A stretch of DNA of 64,000 nucleotides. Source: Isoetes taiwanensis. Taxonomy: Eukaryota; Streptophyta; Lycopodiopsida; Isoetales; Isoetaceae. Position numbers and translations under genes: made by a program. The stretch covers positions 1,929,900-1,993,899 of the forward strand of contig JAJEKV010000104.1 of NCBI GenBank assembly GCA_021234155.1, read 5' to 3'. The stretch's first letter is position 1, and the number at the start of each line of letters is the position of its first letter. Below are positions 33,973-44,934 of this stretch, piece after piece. The notes beneath the pieces are model-generated. The model was not told where the DNA came from and searched no databases. It was given only the letters and a program-made list of their open reading frames with translations.

Positions 33973-34162
33973 CAATTGCGCAGGGAAATGACAGGTTGGC
34001 GAGGAGGCATGCACATGCATTGAACATCACCAGCAATTGATTGAAATTGTTTTGTTATGGGATTTTGAATCATTCTCTATTATTCCTTTCATTCTAGTTG
34101 CATTGCATTGTATGGCTGCAACATGATCTGTTTTTCTATTGTGCTTGAGAACTTGCATGGGA

Positions 34163-34264
34163 TTAGCTCCCTGGCATAATGGATCGCCCTTTGGGGAGTT
34201 CCATTATGCTAGGCCAAGCATCATGGGACCGATTTATGCCGGTGGGGTTCAAGTCCCCATGCTT
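34163..34264 (+). other. 3'-terminal structure of copy 2: hairpin plus T-arm-like module
   Basis: Hairpin arms 34174-34189 (GCATAATGGATCGCCC) and 34194-34209 pair at 14 of 16 positions, with loop TTTG. T-arm: GGGG 34244-34247, loop TTCAAGT 34248-34254, CCCC 34255-34258. AAGCAT (34216-34221) pairs perfectly with ATGCTT (34259-34264). The first pair is A-T here and G-C in copy 1, a compensatory change. An alternative 7-bp pairing, GCATGGG (34155-34161) with CCCATGC (34256-34262), is also possible. Confidence 0.75.
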
Positions 34265-34290
34265 CTTCATGTTATATCTGTGTTTGATAT

Positions 34291-35121
34291 GATAGGCAAG
34301 ATAACAGCTGTGTGGATCTCCTTGTGAAACAGATTCATGTGTGGGTGTTGGCGATGTGGTGTGATTTGTGCTGTTGTTGCACAAGCATGCGTGCTGCAGT
34401 CCAGCCTCCCTCTATTCCAATCTGTTTTGACATGTTCTTTTGTATTTGAAGTGGAGGTATCTTACAGCCACCTCTAGTGTTGAACATGAATGGAGCTCCT
34501 TTAATCTGTGGACAATGTATGCATGTTTGGTGTTCAATACATGTTTGAGTTCAATGGAATACAACTGATATAACCTTTGGGTGACCTGGAAAATGGGGTT
34601 TGACCCCATCTTATTTTTGGATGAACGGCCCTGGGTTGTGGGTTTGGAATATTCCATGGAATATTCCTTGGATCAATGGCCAGGGTCAGACTGAGTATGA
34701 GGGTTAGACAAAACAGCAACCTTTAGTAGCAAGGTCATATCCATTGTTGACATCCTTGGAGGTCGGGAGCTCAATGGTCAAAATTCACATCAACGTGCAA
34801 AATGTGCTAAGACTGGTTTGGTATTGATTATAAACTAAATAGATCAAATCATTGACACATTAGGTGCAAACTTTTTGTGTTTCCCTCTTTTTCCAACCAG
34901 AGCACTGCACCCATTAAGCCACATAAATCTAGCACCTCTCGAATTTTCGTGAATCATAGCGCTCTTTTACAGTTCCCTTGTTTATATTTCTATCTTGTAT
35001 TGCTGATTCTGATGGCAATGTGTCTCAAACTCGCCTTTTTCACAAAACCCTTAGATGAATTGACACTTGACTTGTGTACATGTTTAAATAGGATAGGAGA
35101 GTACACCAGTACACCCTTCCA
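34291..35121. other. Intergenic, downstream of INTS3, no gene seen
   Basis: This is unassigned AT-rich sequence. The last few hundred bases before 35122 probably include the INTS3 3' UTR on the minus strand. Confidence 0.5.
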
Positions 35122-38100
35122 TCAACCCGCAGCCCCACTTGAAGCACCTACACAGCCACCCTTGGAGAACTTAAAAAGACTCTGTTTAATTTCTGCTATC
35201 TTTGCACTTTCATCAGAAGGACCTTTGTAGGAGCCGCAATCTTCAAGATAATTGATGACTGGAACCAAACAGCCAGCATCAGAATCATCGCCCAGAGATT
35301 TGTCAGTTATCTGCTGAAAGCAGGAAGTAAGAGCCGAGTAATTTGATGATATCCAGTTTACAAATATAGCTGTGGCTACTTGCGCAAATGAAGGCGGCAA
35401 ATAAAGCACTGTGCTAACCAGTTTTGGGGTAAGAGGCTGAAGCTTCAAAAGTGAGAGGATGCCAGATAAAGCTTCCACATGTAAAAGTGGGTTCAGACAG
35501 GCAGAGCAAAATCTTAAGGCAACTGAGACTGATGAAATGTCCATAGACTGAGCATCCGCAGCAATAAGCCTCCAAAAGTATTGTTGTTCAATTGAGTCCC
35601 AATTAAGAGATGCTCTGATTAGTCTGGTTAAAGCATCCTCATGCCCTATTATAGAGAACTCCTTCAGAGACAAACGGAACTCCAAATTTGCAATATCTGC
35701 AGGTCTGAGCACAGAAAGGGCAATATGCAATACCTCTTCCTTCCCTGCAGCCAAGTTTGGAAGATAACGGAATATTGTCCAAAGAACCCTTTGGAGACGG
35801 TTAATATTCCAAAGAAGACAGGTTCTCAAATCATTCATAAATATCTTTTCTGGTTCAAAATCTTGCACTTCGAATTGCTTCCCAGAATCTACTTGGCTAT
35901 TACTCTCAGATAGCTGTTTTGAGAATGGACTAGAGCATGGTGTGCTCTTGCTGCAGATAGATTTTAGGAATGCCTCGTAAGCCTTGAAGCTGTCTGCAAC
36001 AGCTGCACGGAACCTTACCTTTAATTCTCTATGCCTAAGTTCTAAATAAGCTGGAACTTGCACCTTCTGTTCCCAGCCTGATTGACATTGTGAGTCATCA
36101 TTTCTGTCTAAACACTCACCATTTTCATCATCAGCCTCCTCGCTGTTTGGAGTATCCTTAACTCCTTCAGTTTTCTTTACATTGGAATCATCAACAACTT
36201 CAGTTTTAGAATAATCATCAATATATGCTCTTAAACCTGATGCTGTAGTCACTGACATTTCAAATTCCTCAGCAAGCCGAGAAACATAGCAAAGAAATCG
36301 AGACGAAACAGGATAACCTTCACACTGCCAAAACACTAGCATTTGCTGGAGCTGTGGGTGTGGAGAACGCACATACAAACGAAGAAGTGTTGATGTTATG
36401 GACATGGATTCATCACCTTCAGGTTTATCTGATGGTAGGCCTACCAACGGCGAAAATAAGTCATACCCTCCTTTCTTCAAGACCTCAGCCAGTGTGGAGG
36501 CAAATTTCTGACTCAGCTGTAACCCCTCTAAACCAATTTCCACTTCTTGGGCATGCTCTTGCATTGAATAAAATGATTTCAATATGTTCTCGAGAAGATT
36601 ACCAGCAGCATCTTTTGAGATGCTCAATGTCTTTGAAATCTGTTGAAATTGTGGCACAAATCCAGTTATTCCAAAGTCAACACGCTTTCTCTTTCGGCCA
36701 TTACTATCGCTTGAAATAAATTCCTCATCCCCTCCTTTATCTTCCAGCATTTGAGTTTGATTCCCCCCTGATATGTCAGTAGGCTCTTCCATGAGGCGTG
36801 CATGACCACTTGGTGACAGTATTGCTCCAGATTTATTAGCACCTCCTGACTGAGTTACTAGATGACCACCCCCAGGTGAATCTTGAGGTGCTAGATCAAG
36901 TCTCAAACCCCTGGAAGGATCTCCGTCAACAATTTTACAATATGTTGGAAATAAGGCCAGCAATTTTTCTTTTAGAACATTTGCAACTCGTGGAGATGCT
37001 GTTAGCGGTTCCAAACTACGAACGACACCTTTTCCAACAAGAATATCCACAGAAGCAACAACCCCCCTGCGTATAAGGTCTTTCCTAAAAGGATCGTAGT
37101 GTTCCGTGAGAAGAAACAAGAAATCCAGTAATGAATTTGTCATATCTGCATATTTATGAACTGAATGCACCATAACAAGTATAGCTGGCTCTATATTCAT
37201 AATATTATCACTTTTGCTCATGTAAAAAAACCAGTCATAGAACAAGGCTAGCTTTGCATTTGCCTCCCCGTGATTGCTTTTACAGCACTTCAGAAGCCAA
37301 CCAACCAATGCCCATCTTTGAACAATATCAGACTGCAAAATCTGATTTGTGGGATGATGAACACAACAGATAAAACGAATTAAATCACACACCAAGGTCT
37401 CGCTTTCAGGCTGAGACAGAAATCGCTGTGCAAACCAACTCTGATAACGCCTCTGGTTTCCCATTCTCACGTATGTGAGTAAAAACCTAATCTGGGTTTC
37501 CATTTCAGGTGTTATTCGAGATTGAATATATTTGTTTGGCGTTCTGACAGCATAAATCTGTGAAATATCTGTAAACTCTGGGGTTCGAAAAACAGATGGA
37601 TTGGACAATATATCCCTCCAAATTGACTCAAACTCTGGAATACATGCAACATCCTGCAATAACCGTACAAGGTCCCGGCCTATTTGAAGGCAGTCTTGGA
37701 AATTCTCCCGCAAAACAAGAACACAAAAAGAAATCTCATTTTGCCGAAGCTCATTGACTGAAGAAGCTTTCGCCATACAGTGATCAGGCAAAAGACGAAG
37801 ATATGTGAAAAGAGCACTTGTAAGTGCTGCTGAATTATCTACCAGCCAAGCCATGTTATTGTTCACCACATCTAAAAGCTGAGAGGCAAGCCACAAATTT
37901 CCAGTGCTTAGGTCACCACCAGCCACTTGGCGTAGCAAAGAAAGGAAGAGGTTGTCGGTATCAGTTGCAACTAGTGTTATCAAATGCCGAAGAAGCCAAA
38001 GTATCTGAGTTCGAACATGATCAAAAAGCCTTGTATATGACTCATTTACCAGCCGAATTAGTAGCGACACAAAAAAAGCATAGCCATCAGTATTTGTGGT

Positions 38101-38316
38101 TGTCAGACTATTCAGGAATGTGGATGCATTCTGAGGTTGAACCATCATAGCAAAGAGAAGAGCCTGTGTCAGATGGTTACGTTGAGCAGCAGGGACCGTC
38201 GCCATTTGGTATGGGGAACTAAGTTGAGATTGAAAACTTGTAAAAGATTGTTGTAACAAGCTTTCGAGCTCATCGGCTTGTTCATAAGTACCTCTTTGCA
38301 TCAGTTTCATTTCCAT
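35122..38316 (-). CDS. INTS3: Integrator complex subunit 3
   Basis: One uninterrupted frame of 1064 residues, close to the roughly 1,040 residues of the animal protein. The N-terminal half has the conserved INTS3 core: DGYAFFVSLLIRLVNESYTR, GGDLSTGNLWLASQLL, NPSVFRTPEFTDISQIYAVR, RITPEMETQIRFLLTYVRMG and QRWALVGWLL. These are helical repeats used for binding other Integrator or SOSS subunits. A low-complexity acidic linker follows, then a helical C-terminal domain. Integrator cleaves nascent RNA at snRNA and other Pol II genes in the nucleus. The start is the ATG at 38316, followed by MEMKLMQRGTYEQ, and an in-frame TGA lies about 40 nt upstream. No introns interrupt the coding sequence. A short leader intron is possible, since TTTTAG lies 3 nt before the ATG. 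Confidence 0.9.
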   Translation of the reverse strand: MEMKLMQRGTYEQADELESLLQQSFTSFQSQLSSPYQMATVPAAQRNHLTQALLFAMMVQPQNASTFLNSLTTTNTDGYAFFVSLLIRLVNESYTRLFDHVRTQILWLLRHLITLVATDTDNLFLSLLRQVAGGDLSTGNLWLASQLLDVVNNNMAWLVDNSAALTSALFTYLRLLPDHCMAKASSVNELRQNEISFCVLVLRENFQDCLQIGRDLVRLLQDVACIPEFESIWRDILSNPSVFRTPEFTDISQIYAVRTPNKYIQSRITPEMETQIRFLLTYVRMGNQRRYQSWFAQRFLSQPESETLVCDLIRFICCVHHPTNQILQSDIVQRWALVGWLLKCCKSNHGEANAKLALFYDWFFYMSKSDNIMNIEPAILVMVHSVHKYADMTNSLLDFLFLLTEHYDPFRKDLIRRGVVASVDILVGKGVVRSLEPLTASPRVANVLKEKLLALFPTYCKIVDGDPSRGLRLDLAPQDSPGGGHLVTQSGGANKSGAILSPSGHARLMEEPTDISGGNQTQMLEDKGGDEEFISSDSNGRKRKRVDFGITGFVPQFQQISKTLSISKDAAGNLLENILKSFYSMQEHAQEVEIGLEGLQLSQKFASTLAEVLKKGGYDLFSPLVGLPSDKPEGDESMSITSTLLRLYVRSPHPQLQQMLVFWQCEGYPVSSRFLCYVSRLAEEFEMSVTTASGLRAYIDDYSKTEVVDDSNVKKTEGVKDTPNSEEADDENGECLDRNDDSQCQSGWEQKVQVPAYLELRHRELKVRFRAAVADSFKAYEAFLKSICSKSTPCSSPFSKQLSESNSQVDSGKQFEVQDFEPEKIFMNDLRTCLLWNINRLQRVLWTIFRYLPNLAAGKEEVLHIALSVLRPADIANLEFRLSLKEFSIIGHEDALTRLIRASLNWDSIEQQYFWRLIAADAQSMDISSVSVALRFCSACLNPLLHVEALSGILSLLKLQPLTPKLVSTVLYLPPSFAQVATAIFVNWISSNYSALTSCFQQITDKSLGDDSDAGCLVPVINYLEDCGSYKGPSDESAKIAEIKQSLFKFSKGGCVGASSGAAG

Positions 38317-39060
38317 TGCTAAAATTTGATGAAACCAATAACCTCTTGTGTGCTTAAAAGATCACCGTGCCATGAAGAAACACCCAAAAGCCAATTGGCG
38401 TATGTACAAAAATTTTGCTTCCAAACTCCATACTAACCTGCAAAATTTACATTCCACAGTCATACCAATGACACTGATCTATAAACTAAAAAGGAAAGGG
38501 AGCTATAAAGGTAGCTTCTATGTTTTCCATGGAGAGAATGCACTCTTACGGCTTTCTTGGAAATGCTAGTCTGCTTCAAGAAAAACAGCAAAATATGACA
38601 ATAAACATGAAAAGGGGTAGATAATCTAGAGGTCTTCAATATTATCCTTGATCTTCTTTATCAGCCATTGCCGAGACATTATAACTAGGATCCTTAATAA
38701 TCATCAACAATCATGACTAAATTCCAATCAAAACAGCTCAAATGCTTTACTTCGATTGCATCAGTGCCTATATCATCTGCCCAGAAACGCTGTTTTTGAC
38801 ACAAACAGAGCTCATTCACACTCGTCAGAGACAGAGATATTATGGCGGGACGTGAAAAGAAGTTATGCTACGGCCTTCATGTTGAGCAAAATTTCGCAGG
38901 ACTTACAAAAACCTAAAATAGAGAAAGGAACGTACCTAAATGCCATGGCGGATCACTCGGTTCTGCCCCAACCCAATTCTACTTTCGGAAATGTCCAAGT
39001 TCTAAAACCCCCTTTTTTTTAATGCATTAATAAATAAATCTCGACATTTTCAGATTTATC
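38317..39060 (-). other. 5' region of INTS3
   Basis: Upstream sequence on the INTS3 strand. It may hold a 5' UTR exon. GC content rises near 38820-38960, where a promoter could lie. No clear core promoter motif is seen. Confidence 0.3.
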
Positions 39061-39088
39061 AAGACGGGAGAGGTAAACACTTCTTTTT

Positions 39089-39111
39089 GGGTTGCCCGTA
39101 GGGGGCAACCC
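39089..39111. repeat. Perfect 9-bp-arm hairpin
   Basis: GGGTTGCCC and GGGCAACCC surround a 5-nt loop, within a context shared in reverse with 47131-47166 and its duplicate at about 52115. Confidence 0.85.
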
Positions 39112-39723
39112 TCTTGTTGGAGGGTAGAGTGACATGGTATAGACTCCCGTGTAGAGAGTAATATATCTTTCGGTACTAAAGCACCTGCCAGCCTTTCAAG
39201 CATGTTGGGAACACAACGACTGGCAGAAGTTTAACCAGCAGCTGTGCATTTGATGTCTCTCTTTTTCCCTTGAATAATCCTTCCTTCCTAGTGTTCAGTT
39301 TTGTCATGATCTCGCATATCACTGCAATTCTCAGATCACTTGAGAGATAAATATCCAAATATCCCAAACCTGTGCCACTCTTTGTTGAAACTTCCAAAAA
39401 AATAATAACTGGCATGTAACCTTCAATGGTAGTACTAATATTTTTAATGTAAAAGCTTTCTGTTTTGAAGGGCTATAACGCTGATGGTAGTAACTAATAT
39501 TTGCAATGTAAAAGCTTTCCGTTCTGAGAACGTGTGTTTAACAGAAAGCTGGGTTATAAATCATACCAAGTGAAGCATCCAGAGGACCTCTTAAGACCTT
39601 TTGTTTCTATGTATTTTGGTGCAGCATATGTTTGTTGGCTATCCAATTATGATGGAAGGTATTGTCGAATACATTGCAACTTGATTGTCTATGGAGTCGT
39701 ATCATAATATGCGTTGTGCGCAG

Positions 39724-39847
39724 AATAAGAAGTGACCAATTTATTATTCTGGCATATCAAAAGGGACCACAAGCAGATGAAGATGTTGAGGCTAGGGCAT
39801 TTTGGGTCAAATATACTGAGACCCTCCCCGAGTATCTTTCTGTACAA
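39724..39847 (+). other. Exon-like island, unknown product
   Basis: GTGCGCAG precedes and GTAAGT follows an open frame containing GPQADEDVEARAFWVKYTET. It has a good donor but no recognised family and no neighbouring exons that I can join. Confidence 0.3.
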
Positions 39848-40559
39848 AAGTAAGTCCCCTTTTAACGAAATGTACTTGCCATCATATCGCCATCTTGTGT
39901 GTATCAGTTAGTGCTTTGGATGAGCTGATGTTGATGTTTAATAAGTCTTCAGTTTCTGTCTATGTGCACTCTTTTTAAGGGAACCTGACTAAACCTCCCA
40001 AAACTAATTGCACAAGTAGTCAGGTCCTACGATGCCTATCACCGCTTAACAAGATGAATAAGAATTGACATGATTGCTTTCTACTTCTGCTTATGAGAAT
40101 AAGCAGGATCTAGATTGATGATACAAATTGGATGCACCCAATGGAGATGCCCCACTACTGACATTTAATTAATCCAAACTGCTATTTTGGGCCTGCTAAT
40201 AGCATGGTAATCCATTCATGAGCCTATTGACCAGCAACGTTATTTGTCTTATTCTAACCTTGTATAAGACTCACTGAGTAGTAGTAGCATAATTACATGG
40301 CTTGACCAACAATGTTACTTGCATTATCTCTAATCTCATCATGATTTATGCGATACAAACATGTGCTTTGGTAGTATTGTAAATTGTCCAATTTTGTCCA
40401 ATTTTGTCATTGGACGGGAGACCTGTGGCATTTTTTCCTTTTCCATGTTCCCGCAGTGGTTGTTATGATCCTTAGGGGCTGCAACATCGAGTTGGAAGCA
40501 AGTATATGATGATTTTCTTCGGAAATGCAACAAGCTTTCTTCTGTAGTACTCTTCACTT

Positions 40560-40974
40560 CAGGAAATAGGAATCGCTTGCTTTTACTCTTCTAGGGAAAA
40601 AAAGGTATGATCCATAGTACTTCTGATGTAACGAAGAGGGTGAGACAGTTACTAGAACGGGGTGACAGGTACTTTAGACCCGAAGGTCATTTTTCTTATG
40701 CTTTCTCATAGTATCTTGCAAGTGGGAAGACGGCAGCTGTTTTCTTTAGTACTTGTTCATCACATGGAAAAGGATCACGAGCCCTTTATTACCATGAGCA
40801 GGAGAAGAGAGTGGAACCTTAGGGGTGCTCTTCTGATCGAATGTGCTAATTCTTCCTACTAGATCCATACGGGATTCTGTGCTTAAATTCTTCCTATCAG
40901 GCCTATTGTGGAGCCTCAAGTAAATGTAATCCATTTACTATTAATATAAAAATCTTACCCTCAAAAAAAAAAAA
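40560..40974 (+). mobile_element. Probable LINE 3'-end remnant with poly(A)
   Basis: AATATAAAAATCTTACC and CTCAAAAAAAAAAAAA at 40945-40974 look like the 3' end of a non-LTR element. A broken frame upstream contains RYFRPEGHFSYAFS. Identification is tentative. Confidence 0.35.
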
Positions 40975-43900
40975 ATTGTTGCTCAAATAATCTTTGCTGC
41001 ATATTATTTTCCAATTAGCTTCTAATGCATATGAGTTTCATGTTCCTAGGATCAACAAGGGTTGTTGCATACAATAGAATTGGAGCACAGCACAACACAA
41101 AGCAGTGGTCAAATTAGTAGTTTCGTTTATATCTCTACAAAGTGGCGAGGAGCTCCTAGAAAATTCTGTATAGTACACATCAATCAATGTTTAAGCTGGC
41201 CATGGGGGGGTTTACTGTAAATAGTTGTATTAAAATTTTGATTTGTTTGGTGAAGATGGTTCGTGCAAATAATTAGAGGATGTTATGCTGAGCTGGCAGA
41301 AGTGGCTGACTGCATGATTGTTGATGGGGATGTTTTAGCAACTATGATAACTGGATATTTGTACCATGTTGAATTATCTCCAATTCATAATCCATTTAAG
41401 CCTATGCCAGATTTTGAAGCTTACTGATGTCATAGTGGTACGAGAAAATTATTTATTCCTACAAACACATCAACGAATTTTATTGATTGTAGAATGTACC
41501 CCTCAAGTTTGTAAATATTCTAAAAATACCCTCCAAGTAAAAGGTATTTTAGGAAATATGGTAATATAGTTTCTGTACTCTTCAAATCTAGAAGTTGTCT
41601 TCAGGAACATTATAGATTAGGATATGGTCTTTTTTAAAAGATCAAATTCGTCTAAATTGGAGTTAGAATTCTGAAAACAAGATTCCAACTATGTTTTAAA
41701 TGATTCTTTTAATGTTGAGCAAGTCTCACGGTCATCATTTGATTTTGTATGGAAGTTGGCTTCATCTCGTAGCAAATAGACACGTGCAATTAGATTGGAC
41801 CTCGATTTTTTATTAAGAATTTGAGTGTGGGCATGTCTCCATCAGTACAAGGTAATGCCATCTTAGAAGCCGGAAAATATCTCATGCATAGATCTAATCT
41901 TATTCATTTTGAGCTACAAATGGGACAAGCAAACATGTATAACCCACATCCCTCCTACTTATCATCTCATGTACTATTATATAGCTAATAGTGTATTTAG
42001 AGCTTTTCTTTGGGCTTTTCTGTAGGCTTCCTGCTTAGCATATGCTGCATATGTTTAAGCTAGAATGTCTCAGTTTTCAAACAAACTTAACAAATTATGT
42101 ATCTTCCTCCCCTCCATTTTCATTAATATACTATTTTCTTATCTTTTTACAGGCTTTGAGTTGATGTAAGCTTGGAGATGTGTAATTGACGGTTGCCTTT
42201 TCTAAGAAATGCAAATGGCTCTAAGCTTAACTGTAAGCGAGTGCTTTGCTTGTCCAACAAGTTGGCCAGTCTTTGTACAGTAAGATGCTGTTTAAAATAA
42301 TAGAAACAGTGTGACACTTACTAAGTATTTTGTTACCTTATCAAAATCATCATGTGTAATAAAATAATCTGAATTCAAACAATTCTTCTGTTGCAAAGGG
42401 ACAGAGTGAGGTGAGGGAAGGAAATCACTCTAGATGGCTGTTTGTAAAAAGATTATTCTTCAGTTTTTATAGCATGTCGACAGAACTAAATCATAAGGGA
42501 GAAATAAATATCTTATTTACTTCCATAATTACATTCCTGAAGGGCATTGGTCTCCTGGTTTTTGGTACTTCATGCTAATGATCATGCTGAAGGCAACTAC
42601 TGAAACATTAGAGCTCATTTTGCATCTCATATTGACATGAATGATTGGCATAGGCTACAAACATTACTCATTTTAAGAAGCGACCATTAGAGATTCCATT
42701 AGACTTGTCTTTAGAAGCACTTTGAAAAAGCTTCTTACGGTACAATTGCAGAGAACTGTAGCTTCTACAGGAATAAGAGACATCACCCTGCGATACTTTA
42801 TGGGAATCCACTTATTCATGAGCTCCTATAGATAGATATAGTAAGTGATGGTCCACAACTGAAATGTGGGCCGCAAGCATCTCTATAAGCTAATGAGTAT
42901 TGAATAAAAGTGGGAAGAATTGGAATTTGTAAGAATCATTTTTGCGTAAAGTCTTGCTACACTTTTGTAAACATCCATTGTCTTTGTCCCTAAAATAGCC
43001 TCAGGAGTCAGTAAAACTAGAAGAAACGAATTCCACAGAGCATGCAAATAAGATCCATCATTAAATTGATGTCCAGTTCTATAAGTGCGATGCTGATTTA
43101 TAGTCTGCTATGAAGTCAGAGGTTCGTTTCCTTTTCATTGCATATGTCTTCAAGTTGGTTGCGATAAAGACCAACACTTCATACATGCAATTTAATCTTC
43201 ACGAGACAACCATGCGTCTCCGATTACAGTGTTATGGCACAATTCTATAGCTATGCAGATTAGTCTCCAAGTTCCTTTACACCGTTTATGCTAATTATGT
43301 GGCAACTTGATGGAATTGCAGGCCATGGAGAAAGACAAAATAGTTGAGTTCGCTTGCAAATGGAATCATTGTATGATTTTGTATGAAAACAAAAACCTAT
43401 TTCGACGTGCTTTAACCTGATCAATATTGAAAATTAATCTTAAAAATAATGTTTTACAATCTTTTATTCGATTCCAACATAGTTTTTAAGCTCGTCATGT
43501 CTGGGATATTTTAAAAAATCATGCCCTTTCCAAGATTTTCGAAAGTTCCATTTTTGTATACCAAAAGTTAAACAAGGTGCTGCGCACGGAGGGTTGCCCT
43601 CCATGGCCGGAGAGTGAAGTGGCTTAAATCATAGTTTAAAGTCATATTTTGACAATCAATTCAAAACCATAACCCCGAACATTTAGAAACGAAATCCTCT
43701 GTAGACAACAAACTACCTTTATCTTCCAAAATGCAGCTAAAGAGTTTAGCAACCTGTGAAATAAAGAACACACAAATTTCAGAACTATAAAATATACGGG
43801 GCTATTTGGAAAAATATTTAAAATTTAAGGGCATTTTGGAAATTTTAAAAATACAAAGGGCTTTTTGGGAATTAAGTCAAGGAAGGGAGCCCCTGAGAAA

Positions 43901-44632
43901 TCGGTGCAACCTGCATAAGGCAACACTTGTTAAACACATTATACTTCCAAACAATCTTGTTTATTTCAAGAACCATGTATATAATGAGATTAGAGAATGC
44001 CAAACTTTTTAAATTGAGATAAGGCGAGGAATGATAAGATTGGACGTTCCAAAACGTTTAAGCTAAGAATAAGAACAGTAGCCAATATTGGCACACATTT
44101 AAGCAGCTATTAGTATTTTATGCTGGTAATGATAGAGGTCCAATGCATTTTGCTTAGCTTAGGCATTCATGTTGTGAATAATAGCATATTCTTCAAGTAC
44201 TATACTGGAATGTACACTTCCAAAATCTAAATCGGTTGTGATCACTCTAGAAGAGAAAAAGACATACAAAAATAAACTGCTACTATAGGTCTAAAATACG
44301 ACAGATCGTGCATTAGTCTAGAAATACTAAATATGTGTCCAACCATTTATGAATGAGACCCGAAATAATGAAATGGGAGGACACACTTTGTTCTTTGCAT
44401 TTGTCCCAACTATATAACTCAAAATACAACTAAATAATCTATGTTTGAAACAAAGAATACACAAATAACAAATAATACAACCATTACGATCTATATTTAT
44501 GTTTTAGACAACTTCTATACCATGCCTTTTCAACAGTTGCCGTGCCAGAGTGTGCTTCCAATCATTTCAACTATAGTACATTGTACATTATTATGTTATA
44601 GTTGAAGACAACCTTCTAAACATAAGACCTAT
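40975..44632. other. Intergenic; a diverged TIR-type repeat is possible
   Basis: 41490-41700 resembles the inner left part of the 12.5-kb TIR element (GAAGTTGTCTTC, ATTATAGATTAGGATATGG). 43800-43875 has terminal-like words (AAGGGCATTTTGGAAATTTT). They could be the two ends of a related 2.4-kb element. No gene is seen. Confidence 0.35.
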
Positions 44633-44790
44633 TGTAACGGGCCCATGGCAGACCGCTCGAGTATTCGAACCTTGAATGTGCCTGTGGGGCGTTCCCGAGA
44701 CACCGGCATAAATGGGTAGAAGCGACTACTCATAAACGTCTAGACGGTTTTGCCCAGTTGGTTAAGGGCATGTCGGTTAGGAACGTCACA
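44633..44790 (+). repeat. TRIM 5' LTR
   Basis: It is 158 bp. Near its 3' end lies a tRNA D-arm-like segment, GCCC-AGTTGGTTAA-GGGC (44752-44769), which overlaps an A-box-like TTGCCCAGTTGG. Confidence 0.95.
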
Positions 44791-44792
44791 GT

Positions 44793-44804
44793 TGGTATCA
44801 GAGC
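44793..44804 (+). promoter_or_regulatory. TRIM primer-binding site
   Basis: TGGTATCAGAGC is a 12-nt perfect complement to the 3' end of initiator Met tRNA. Confidence 0.95.
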
Positions 44805-44819
44805 AGGTCTCGAGTTCGA

Positions 44820-44828
44820 GTTCGAGTC
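44820..44828 (+). promoter_or_regulatory. B-box-like site in the TRIM internal region
   Basis: GTTCGAGTC fits the Pol III B-box consensus GWTCRANNC. It lies 70 nt after the A-box-like site in the LTR. Confidence 0.45.
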
Positions 44829-44923
44829 TCCATGGGTGCCTATATGCATGGGTAATTTGCAAAGACTTGGTAATCATTGTGACATGGTATAGTCTTGGAT
44901 GCTCGAGGACGAGCATAGTTCTA

Positions 44924-44934
44924 GTGGGAGAGAC
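44924..44934 (+). promoter_or_regulatory. TRIM polypurine tract
   Basis: GTGGGAGAGA directly precedes the 3' LTR. Confidence 0.8.

Larger units (their letters stand above)
31985..34290 (+). mobile_element. HUH-Rep (Replitron-like) element, copy 2
   Basis: It has the same gene order as 24263-26490: a Rep-like gene (disrupted), a second ORF and a terminal hairpin plus T-arm module. The DNA is diverged from copy 1, so the copies are distinct insertions or family members rather than a local duplication. The 5' end is approximate. Confidence 0.6.

Noticed and set aside
38756-39022. 88-codon plus-strand frame upstream of INTS3
   Set aside because: No recognisable domain, and it lies in the probable promoter/5' UTR zone of the minus-strand gene.
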